Shown here in pieces: positions 35,544-42,711 of a DNA stretch of 64,000 nucleotides (position 1 is the first letter of the stretch; every line of letters begins with the position of its first letter). A program made the position numbers and the translations under genes. Origin of the DNA: an uncultured Steroidobacter sp. (lineage in GTDB: Bacteria > Pseudomonadota > Gammaproteobacteria > Steroidobacterales > Steroidobacteraceae); contig CALLKK010000006.1 of assembly GCA_938008435.1 (NCBI GenBank), forward strand, positions 206,737 through 270,736. Reading direction: 5' to 3'. The notes under the pieces were generated by a model that saw nothing but the letters and a program-made list of their open reading frames with translations, had not been told where the DNA came from and ran no database searches.

Positions 35544-36259
35544 AGCAGACTCACCCCCCCATCGACGTTCAATACTGCCCCCGTGCACATCGCAGCACAC
35601 GGAGACGCCAGGAAGCGCACGGCCCGCGCGACATCGACCGGCTGCACCCATGCGCCGAGCGGGAAGTCGGCGTCGACCCGCGTCGATGCATGGGTCAAGC
35701 GCGTGCGTGTGGGACCAGGACAGACGGCATTCGCGCGAATGCGATACTTCGCCCACTCGTAAGCCGTCTGACGCGTCAATGCGAGCAGCCCGGCCTTGGC
35801 CGCTGCGTAAGCGGCGCCGGAGACCGGCGAAACCGCATGGGCTGCAATCGAAGCGACATTGACGATGGCGCCGCCGCCGCGACGACGCATCGCATCGAAC
35901 ACCGCGCGTGTGGCGACAAAAGCGGAAGTCAGATTCAGCGCGAGCGAGCTCTGCCAATCGGCGAGCGTCATTTCCTCGAGCGCACGGCGCGGCCCGCCGC
36001 CGACATTGTTGACGAGAATGTCGATGCCCTCTTCTTGCGCATCGATACGCGCAAAGAGATCGGCGACCGCTGCCGCATCGCTCGCATCGACCGCGAACGA
36101 CATACCGCCCACCTCGCGCGCCAACGCGGCCGCACGCTCGCCGTCCAAGTCTGCGATCACGACTCGCGCTTGCTCGCGCGCCAGCTCGCGCACGATGGCT
36201 TCGCCGATACCTGCGGCGCCGCCCGTCACGACAGCAAGTTTGCCGGCGAGCTCAGCCAT
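35540..36259 (-). CDS. Short-chain dehydrogenase/reductase
   Basis: 239 residues, classical SDR length. Cofactor motif TGGAAGIGEAI near residue 12, NNVGGG, catalytic Ser in VNVASIAAHAV and the YxxxK pair in AAYAAAKAGLLALT. ADLDGERAA after the second strand suggests NAD(H) preference. It would oxidise or reduce a hydroxyl/keto group; substrate unknown. The ATG at 36259 has CGGAGG six bases upstream. Co-transcribed with the downstream lysR gene; 157 bases separate it from the aldo/keto reductase gene. Confidence 0.88.
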   Translation of the reverse strand: MAELAGKLAVVTGGAAGIGEAIVRELAREQARVVIADLDGERAAALAREVGGMSFAVDASDAAAVADLFARIDAQEEGIDILVNNVGGGPRRALEEMTLADWQSSLALNLTSAFVATRAVFDAMRRRGGGAIVNVASIAAHAVSPVSGAAYAAAKAGLLALTRQTAYEWAKYRIRANAVCPGPTRTRLTHASTRVDADFPLGAWVQPVDVARAVRFLASPCAAMCTGAVLNVDGGVSLL

Positions 36260-36416
36260 GGCGAGCCTCCGGCGCGAACCCAGCACGCACGCTCGTTCGC
36301 GCGACATCGAGCTCGCTCCGCCGAGCCCCAGCGGCCAATGCGCTCGAGCTCGCGGAGCGTAGATAGGTCCGTGAGACGATGAGATTGAAACGTCTGTGGT
36401 GCCGATCGCGCATGCG

Positions 36417-37394
36417 CTACTCGTGCTTGACTGGATCGAACAGCCGCGGATGCGCCGCGGCGACGCGCAGCGGCTCGAGCAGAGGCAACCACTCCTGCTG
36501 CGAGGCAAGCAGTCGCAGCGCCCCGAGGTTCTCCTCGAGATCCGTCAGCTTCGTGACGCCGATGAGCGCAGTGGCAGTCGCCGGATTGGCGAGCGTGAAT
36601 GCGATCGCGAGCTGCGCGGCGCTCGCACCGAAGGAATGGGCGATTTCCTGCAGGCGGTGCTGATGCGCTCTGATCTGTTCGCGCACTCCGCCGGCATCGC
36701 GGGCGATGTTGCGTTCACGGGGGCGCTCGCCGCGCGCGAAGTCGCTCGGATTCACTCGATCGCGATCCAAGTGCCCCGCAAGAATCCCGCCCTCGAGCAC
36801 GAACGCCGCGCAGAGCGCGAGCTGACCCGGTTGGAAGAGCCGCAGGTAGCGCTCGTCTTCGACGACGTTGCGCCGCGCTACGTTGTATTGCAGTTGCACG
36901 AGCCGCGGCTGCGCTCGGCCTTGCAACACCGCCCGCGCCGCCTCGAGCTGCTCGGGTTCCCAATTGGTTGCACCCCACGCGCGTGCGATGCCCGTGCTCA
37001 CGAGATCGTCGATCTCGCGGCAGAACGCTTCGAAATCCACTCCCGGCGTCGGTCTCGACACCATCACGATGTCGACATGGTTAACGCCAAGCCGGTGCAT
37101 CGATGCGCGCGCTTGCTCGGCAAGCGATTGCTGCGGGTAGTTCCACAGCCACAGCTTGAGCGCGAGCATGTACTGATCGCGCGCGAGACCTGCGGCGTGC
37201 ACCGCTGCCGCGAACTCTTGCTCCGTATCCGGCTTGTCCCAGTAGTAGCCGACATCGAACAGATTGACGCCGCGCTCGACGGCGAAGGCGAGCAGCGCGG
37301 CGCATTCGTCCCGCGTCAGGCGCGAGAACGTATTCCACGATCCCAGCGAGAGCGCCGAGACGGGCTGATCCAAGCCGATTGCACGGTAGAGCAT
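36417..37394 (-). CDS. Aldo/keto reductase with altered active site
   Basis: 325-residue TIM-barrel AKR from the ATG at 37394 (AAGGAT upstream). Asp47 in NLFDVGYYW and Lys80 in MLALKLWLW of the catalytic tetrad are visible. The Tyr expected five residues after Asp47 is Trp52, with Tyr50/Tyr51 next to it. The His of the usual H-R/x-P segment is Ser113 in DIVMVSRP. In the related AKR6 (Kv-beta) group this His is Asn, and RAWGATNWEP is also like that group. It is probably a slow or specialised NADPH enzyme, 51 bases after the 35-codon ORF and in the same operon as the glycyl-radical-like gene. Confidence 0.8.
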   Translation of the reverse strand: MLYRAIGLDQPVSALSLGSWNTFSRLTRDECAALLAFAVERGVNLFDVGYYWDKPDTEQEFAAAVHAAGLARDQYMLALKLWLWNYPQQSLAEQARASMHRLGVNHVDIVMVSRPTPGVDFEAFCREIDDLVSTGIARAWGATNWEPEQLEAARAVLQGRAQPRLVQLQYNVARRNVVEDERYLRLFQPGQLALCAAFVLEGGILAGHLDRDRVNPSDFARGERPRERNIARDAGGVREQIRAHQHRLQEIAHSFGASAAQLAIAFTLANPATATALIGVTKLTDLEENLGALRLLASQQEWLPLLEPLRVAAAHPRLFDPVKHE

Positions 37395-37445
37395 GTCTGC
37401 ATCCTTGCGATGTGGATCGCACGCGATCCGCATCGCGCAGCGGTC

Positions 37446-37553
37446 CTAGAAGCGATAGCGCGCCAGCGACGAGATGCGGCACGGCTCACCGGGCAAGGTG
37501 AGCTCAATGCCCAGATTCGTCGCGCTTCCGTTGTAGACGAAGTGCTTCTTCAC
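37446..37553 (-). CDS. 35-residue ORF of unknown function
   Basis: A GTG at 37553 preceded by GGGGGGA (37558-37564) opens a 35-codon frame ending at 37446, between the glycyl-radical-like gene and the AKR gene. The protein begins MKKHFVYNGSATNLG and ends SLARYRF. It is in the same frame as the gene before it, with that gene's TAG and eight codons between, so readthrough would add a tail. The aromatic end RYRF and TNLG-E-TLPGEP wording recall the last strands of TonB-dependent receptors, so it may be a receptor remnant. A true small protein is equally possible. Confidence 0.45.
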   Translation of the reverse strand: MKKHFVYNGSATNLGIELTLPGEPCRISSLARYRF

Positions 37554-37577
37554 GTTGTCCCCCCTGTTTGCCCCGGA

Positions 37578-40010
37578 CTAACCCAACGACTGCTCGAAAG
37601 CGCCGGCGAGCGCAGCGCGCTCGAGGAGATCGCGTTGAATCGGTTCCGGCAGCTGCGTGAAATAGGCGCTACACCCGCCGATGCGCACGATCAGGTCGGG
37701 ATAGCGCTCGGGAGTCTCGCGCGCTTCTTGGAGCGTGCGTTCCTCTACGACGTTGAATTGGATGTGCTTGCCGCCGGCTCTGAAGTAGTCGCGCACGGCA
37801 CTCGCGACGCTGCTCATGCCCTCTTGCGTCGCCAGCGCATCGGGGCGCAAGAACAGCTCCAAGGACATCGACTGCCAGCGGCCTTGATCGATCTTGGCGG
37901 CACTGCGCAGCACGGCGTACGGACCGCGCCGGTCGCGCCCGCTCATCGGCGTGAGCGATTCGGCCGCGAGATTCTCGCCGGCGCGCCGACCGTCGGGCGT
38001 TGCACCCGTGAGCGCGCCGCCGGGCCAATTCGCGGTACCGATCGTGATCGCTGCAGGAATGAAACGTCCGCCGTAGACGGTCGTGTGCTGCTTGACCTCT
38101 TCGGCCCAGAACGCATACAGGTCGGCGGCAATCGAATCGACGTAATCGTCGTCATTGCCGTACTTCGGCGCGGCGAGCGCCTGTTCGCGCAAGTATTCGC
38201 CGCGTTCGCTCTGCCAATCGCTTGCGAGTGCTTCGACGAGCTCGGCGGCAGTTGCCACCTTGTCGTCGAACACCACCTTCTTGATCGCCGCGAGCGAGTC
38301 GGCGACATTGATCATGCCGATCGGATTGATTGCGGAGCCGTTCTCGTACGGCAGCGTGCGACCGAGGATATTGCGCGGCGACTGCAGCCCGCCTTCGCAC
38401 AGCGCGGTTTCGATCGTCTGCGGAAAGCGCTCGGCATACGCCTGCATGGTGACGTTGTTGAACTCGCCCTGCAGCGCGATGAAGTGCGCGAGCTGCGTCT
38501 TGAGCGCAGCGACGAACTCATCGTACGAGCCGCATTCGGCGAGCGGCGTCGTCTTGGGCCCGACCTGCTTGCCCGTACGCGGATCCTTGCCGCCGTAGAT
38601 CGCGAACTCGAGCACGCGCGGCGCCGTGAACATCGGCCAGGCGATCGAGCGCGATTGGCCCGGAATGTTCACGCCGAGCGAGCCGGCCACGGCGTAGTTG
38701 CGCGCATCCTTGAGCGGGATGCCCTGCGCAAGCAGATACGGAATCGTCGAATCGTCGTTGATGAGCGCCGGCATGCCGATACCGGTGGCGATCGTGCTCA
38801 GCGCCTCCTCGAGCAACGTATCCGGCGTGCCGGGATGCACACGCATCGTCAGCGTCGGATGCGGCGCCGGACACTCGCGTGCGGCGCGCAGCACGAGGTA
38901 GGACAACGCCGTGGTGGCGTCCTGCCCGTCGGGCGTTTGGCCGCCGATGACGCAGTTGTGCCACTTCGCAAGCCCGCCGTACTTCGAACGGTGCGTACGG
39001 CCCGCCGTGATCACGATCAGCGAGTCCTTGATGCGCAGCCATTCGAGGAGCTCGAGCGCCTCTTCCTCGGTGATCCGGCCCGCTTTCAGGTCGGCGTCGT
39101 AAAACGGCTGCAGGTACTGATCCATGCGTCCGAACGAGAGCACGCCGGACGGCAACACCACGAGGATCATGAACCAAAGCGATTGCAACGCTTCGCGGAA
39201 CGTCCGCGCGGGCTTGGCCGGCACGTGCCGGCAGATGCGCGCGAGCTCGAGGAGCTCGGCGCGGCGCGCAGGATCGGCTTCCGTCTGGGCGGTCCGCTCG
39301 GCCAACTCGGCGAAGCGCGCGGCATAGCGCTTGACCGCTTCAAGGGCGATGATGATGGCGCGCAGCTGATCGACCTTTGCCGCCGCCTCCGCGCTGAACA
39401 GGCGCGTCTGGCCGAGCTCGCGCTGCGCCTCTTCGATCAGCGCATCGAGCCCGTGGCGAATGACCTTCTCGAACTGGAAAACCCCGATGATCTGGCTGAT
39501 TTCGTGGTGAATTCCCCAGCCGCAGCCGATCATGCCGCCCGGCCCCCAACCCTCCTCCTTGCTGCGGAAGGGCGGCAGCACGACCCCGAGCTGCGCGTAG
39601 GGCCAGAGTCGGTCGTCGTCGTACAACGATGTCATCCGCGCCGTGAGGCAGCGCGTGCGCCAATACTCGTTCATTTCGCGGATCTGCTGCCGATCCGAGT
39701 CGGCTACAGCAAATCCACTCATGCACAATGCATCCAATTCCTCATCCGGCCAGGGGGCCCATAAACAGGTAAGCTCTACGGTACCGGGGCGGCTTGCCAG
39801 ATTGCCCAGCAGGAGGTCGTCCGCACCGATGAAGATAGGAATGCGATCGAGGACGCGTGCGAGTGCCTTGCCGCAGCGAATGATCCGCGGCTCGCCTTCG
39901 CTCTCGCGAAACGCTTCGGTGACGAGCAGACCTTTGGCGATGCTGACGTTGAACCTGCAATCGCGCACGTCATCCAACGTCTTGAGAAGCCGACGTATTC
40001 TCGGAGTCAC
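37578..40010 (-). CDS. Glycyl radical enzyme homologue lacking the catalytic Cys
   Basis: 810 residues of the pyruvate formate-lyase-like fold (PFL domain then C-terminal glycyl domain). The glycyl loop is present: LIVRIGGCSAYFTQL, with Gly779 as radical site and Cys780 where Tyr is usual. In the active-site loop, members have GCVEP with a thiyl Cys and a Glu; here the segment is AVAGSLGVNIPGQS, so Ser444 replaces Cys and Gly446 replaces Glu. No radical-SAM activase is in the window. The GTG start is backed by GAGG about 11 bases away. It faces a lysR gene over 97 bases. Activity by the classical radical mechanism is doubtful. Confidence 0.8.
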   Translation of the reverse strand: MTPRIRRLLKTLDDVRDCRFNVSIAKGLLVTEAFRESEGEPRIIRCGKALARVLDRIPIFIGADDLLLGNLASRPGTVELTCLWAPWPDEELDALCMSGFAVADSDRQQIREMNEYWRTRCLTARMTSLYDDDRLWPYAQLGVVLPPFRSKEEGWGPGGMIGCGWGIHHEISQIIGVFQFEKVIRHGLDALIEEAQRELGQTRLFSAEAAAKVDQLRAIIIALEAVKRYAARFAELAERTAQTEADPARRAELLELARICRHVPAKPARTFREALQSLWFMILVVLPSGVLSFGRMDQYLQPFYDADLKAGRITEEEALELLEWLRIKDSLIVITAGRTHRSKYGGLAKWHNCVIGGQTPDGQDATTALSYLVLRAARECPAPHPTLTMRVHPGTPDTLLEEALSTIATGIGMPALINDDSTIPYLLAQGIPLKDARNYAVAGSLGVNIPGQSRSIAWPMFTAPRVLEFAIYGGKDPRTGKQVGPKTTPLAECGSYDEFVAALKTQLAHFIALQGEFNNVTMQAYAERFPQTIETALCEGGLQSPRNILGRTLPYENGSAINPIGMINVADSLAAIKKVVFDDKVATAAELVEALASDWQSERGEYLREQALAAPKYGNDDDYVDSIAADLYAFWAEEVKQHTTVYGGRFIPAAITIGTANWPGGALTGATPDGRRAGENLAAESLTPMSGRDRRGPYAVLRSAAKIDQGRWQSMSLELFLRPDALATQEGMSSVASAVRDYFRAGGKHIQFNVVEERTLQEARETPERYPDLIVRIGGCSAYFTQLPEPIQRDLLERAALAGAFEQSLG

Positions 40011-40107
40011 GCCGTTCGAACCTCGTCACCTATTTGCGAGCTACAAGAATTCCGTAAGCAGCGGATGCTAGTGTGAGGGCGCAGGCGCCGATACTTAAGC
40101 AACGATC

Positions 40108-41097
40108 ATGTCTGACATGCATAACTCGAATATCGCCAAGCTCGAGATCCGCGCACTGCTTGCGCTCGAAGGACTGTTGCGCGAAGGCAGCGTGAGCAAG
40201 GCGGCGCAGCGCGTGGGCTTGAGCCAACCGGCGATGAGCCACATGCTGGCGCGTCTGCGCAAAACGTTCGGCGACGAGCTGCTCGTGCGCGGCCGGCAAG
40301 GTTTCGTGCTGACGGAGTACGGCGAACGACTGCTCGCGCACGTCACCCAGCTCGCCCCGCAGCTCGAAGCGCTCGGACGCGCAGACCGCTTCTCGCCGAG
40401 CGAGAGCGAGGCAACGTTCAGACTGGCCTGCACGGACCACGCCGCGATCGTGCTGTTGCCCCTGCTGCAGCGCGCCTTCACGGAAGCCGCTCCCCGCGCC
40501 GTGTTGAAAGTGCTGTCGGTACACAGCCGCCGCCTCGATATGGACCATCTCGAGGCCACGCGTTTCGATTTGCTCGTCGGATGGTTTCAGTCGTTGCCCG
40601 CGGACTGGCACGTCAAGAAGCTGTTCGAAGAACGCCTCGTCGTGATCAGCGCCGAGGACAATCCCGCCATCGGCGAGAAGCTCGACCTGGAGACATTCCT
40701 CAAGCTCAAGCACGTCGTGCTCTCGCCGGATGAGCGCACGATGCAGAACACGGCGGATATGACGCTTGCGGCGCGCGGCTTGCGCCGGCAAGTCGGTGCC
40801 TTCGTATCGAACTTCTCGGCGACGCCCTTCGTCGTGCTCAACTCGCCGCTGATTGCGCTCGTGCCGACCGGACTGGCGGCACGCTTTGCGCAGCTGCCGC
40901 GGCTACGCATTCACGAGCCGCCCGTTCAGTTCCCGACCTTCTCCGTGTCGATGGCGTGGCATCCGCGCGTTCATCATGAGCCCGGTCATCGCTGGCTGCG
41001 CGATTTGATTACCGCCTCGGCGCAGGAAACGCGTCAGTTCATCGAGAAGTCGCCCGCATTCGCGGCCTGCATGTCCGACATCAACACGAGCGATTGA
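40108..41097 (+). CDS. LysR family regulator (divergent to glycyl-radical-like operon)
   Basis: 329 residues. Helix-turn-helix near residues 12-70: EIRALLALEGLLREGSVSKA, then VGLSQPAMSHMLARLRKTFG and DELLVRGRQGF; the substrate domain follows. It belongs to the same NodD/NahR-like branch as the regulator at 34626. Divergent placement, 97 bases from the glycyl-radical-like gene, is the classic LysR arrangement, so it probably activates that operon and perhaps the MFS gene 80 bases downstream. A weak TCCG-N7-CGGA dyad lies at 40051-40065 in the shared promoter region. Confidence 0.88.
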   Translation: MSDMHNSNIAKLEIRALLALEGLLREGSVSKAAQRVGLSQPAMSHMLARLRKTFGDELLVRGRQGFVLTEYGERLLAHVTQLAPQLEALGRADRFSPSESEATFRLACTDHAAIVLLPLLQRAFTEAAPRAVLKVLSVHSRRLDMDHLEATRFDLLVGWFQSLPADWHVKKLFEERLVVISAEDNPAIGEKLDLETFLKLKHVVLSPDERTMQNTADMTLAARGLRRQVGAFVSNFSATPFVVLNSPLIALVPTGLAARFAQLPRLRIHEPPVQFPTFSVSMAWHPRVHHEPGHRWLRDLITASAQETRQFIEKSPAFAACMSDINTSD

Positions 41098-41177
41098 CCG
41101 GCGCTCCCTCGCTCTTGTCAGATCGCCGCAGCGGTCTCAGCACCGCTCCACATAGAATTCTCAAACGGGGGACTTAG

Positions 41178-42515
41178 ATGCTCGATCCGCGCTCTGCGGC
41201 TGGCGGACCGGCGGCGACAACTACGACGCAACCAGCGCCCGCGCGACGCTACTACCTGCTCGCGCTGCTCACGCTCCTCAATATCCTGCTCGTGCTCGAC
41301 AAGATCGTGCTCAGCATTCTGATCGAGCCGATCCGCGCCGAGTTCGGCCTGTCCGACGGCCAGCTCGGTGCGCTAATGGGACTTGTTTACGCGGTATTCA
41401 TGGGCGCAGCAGGCCTGCCGCTCGGCATGCTTGCCGACCGCGTCAATCGCCGCAACCTGGCCGCAATCTGCTTGAGCGCATGGTCGGCGATGACGCTCGC
41501 CTGCGCGGCTGCACAGAATCTCTGGCACCTCATTCTCGCGCGCATCGGCGTCGGCGTCGGCGAGGCCGGCGGCGGCCCGACGGCCGTCTCGATGATCGCC
41601 GATACGTTCGAGCCGCGTCGGCGCGCAACCGCCATGGCGGTCTTCGCGACGGGCACGCAACTCGCCGCGCTCGTGAATCTCACCTTCGCAACTCAGATCG
41701 CGCACAACTATGGCTGGCGCATGACGCTCGTCGCAGCAGCGCTCCCGGGTTTCGCGCTCGCGCTCCTCCTGGTGACCACCGTACGCGAACCGCAGCGCGG
41801 CCTAGCCGATCGTGCGCGCGCTTCCGAGAGCGCCTCGCCGCTCAAGGAAACATTGGCGTACGTGTGGCAACAGCGCTCGCTGCGTCATCTCCTTATCGGC
41901 GCGACGCTCTGCTACATCGTCGTCGCCGGAATGGGCTCGTGGCATTTTTCGTTTCTCGTGCGCAGCCACGAGCTGCACTTGCACGAAGTCGGCCCCATCA
42001 TCGGCCTCGGCATCGCCGCACTCGGCATCGCCTCCAATCTGTCGTCGGGAATCCTTTCGGATTTCCTCGGCACGCGCGATGAGCGCTATCGCACCCGTCT
42101 GATCGGCACCGCGGCATTGATCACCCTCGGGATCGGCAGCTGGTCGATTCTCACGAGAAATCCGCATGGCGCATTGGCCGGCGTTGTCGTTTTCGCGGTG
42201 GCCGTGATGTTCTGGTTTCCGACCGTTGCCGCCTTGACCCAGGGTCTCGTCGGACCGCGCATGCGTTCGACCATCGCGGGACTGTTGTTCCTGCTGTCCA
42301 ATCTCATCGGTTACGGCATCGGCCCGCTACTCATCGGCGGCCTGAGCGACGTACTGGCCCCGACATTCGGCGAGCATTCGCTGCGCTACGCGATGATCGC
42401 CGTGCTCGGGCTGCTCGGTTGGGCAGCGGTCCACTTTTTCCTGTCCGGCCGCGATCTGCGCAAGAACCTCGCGACCGCGCTCGCCGCGACACACTCGATC
42501 GACGAGCGCACTTAG
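41178..42515 (+). CDS. MFS transporter, spinster-like
   Basis: 445 residues, 12 predicted membrane segments. LVLDKIVLSILIEPIRAEFGLSD in helix 1 and GMLADRVNRRNLAAICLSAW match the spinster-like group, as in the gene at 32987. GGGGGA at 41167-41172 precedes the ATG by five bases. It follows the lysR gene on the same strand and probably imports the substrate of the glycyl-radical-like/AKR/SDR operon or of the TonB operon downstream. A 9-base-arm hairpin covers its stop codon. Confidence 0.84.
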   Translation: MLDPRSAAGGPAATTTTQPAPARRYYLLALLTLLNILLVLDKIVLSILIEPIRAEFGLSDGQLGALMGLVYAVFMGAAGLPLGMLADRVNRRNLAAICLSAWSAMTLACAAAQNLWHLILARIGVGVGEAGGGPTAVSMIADTFEPRRRATAMAVFATGTQLAALVNLTFATQIAHNYGWRMTLVAAALPGFALALLLVTTVREPQRGLADRARASESASPLKETLAYVWQQRSLRHLLIGATLCYIVVAGMGSWHFSFLVRSHELHLHEVGPIIGLGIAALGIASNLSSGILSDFLGTRDERYRTRLIGTAALITLGIGSWSILTRNPHGALAGVVVFAVAVMFWFPTVAALTQGLVGPRMRSTIAGLLFLLSNLIGYGIGPLLIGGLSDVLAPTFGEHSLRYAMIAVLGLLGWAAVHFFLSGRDLRKNLATALAATHSIDERT

Positions 42516-42523
42516 CGCTCGTC
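42501..42523. terminator. Hairpin over the MFS stop codon
   Basis: Perfect 9-base arms GACGAGCGC (42501-42509) and GCGCTCGTC (42515-42523) around ACTTA, enclosing the stop codon at 42513. No T-run follows, so it is a weak or factor-assisted terminator. Confidence 0.5.
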
Positions 42524-42553
42524 GTCAGTCATGCCGTGCGTTGTCTATGCAAC

Positions 42554-42598
42554 GTTGGAATACCCAACATCACATACATGCATGCCGACTTTGTGATG
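42554..42598. promoter_or_regulatory. Nested inverted repeats upstream of TonB receptor operon
   Basis: GTTGG-N5-CCAAC at 42554-42568, then CATCACA (42568-42574) and TGTGATG (42592-42598) separated by 17 bases. Between the latter lies ACATACATGCATG. The stretch is AT-rich for this genome and lies 115-160 bases before the receptor GTG. Probable control region of the receptor operon; the regulator is unknown. Confidence 0.4.
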
Positions 42599-42711
42599 AC
42601 TCAACCTAAGATCGCACCATCGAATTGCTCAAGCGATTGTTCGCTTTGCGGATGATCGTAGCTGAATGCCAGCGCGCCGAGCTCGGCGCCACGTCTCGGG
42701 GGAAGCTCAAC

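Noticed and set aside
38640..38720. Frameshift or sequencing error hiding the catalytic Cys of the glycyl-radical-like protein
   Set aside because: The flanking residues NYAVAG and NIPGQS stay in frame and align on both sides, and the Ser codon TCG is two changes from either Cys codon.
36396..39764. 1122-codon open frame on the plus strand, opposite the glycyl-radical-like and AKR genes
   Set aside because: Low-complexity Arg/His-rich translation with no motif, exactly antisense to genes with clear family motifs; a by-product of GC-rich codon bias.
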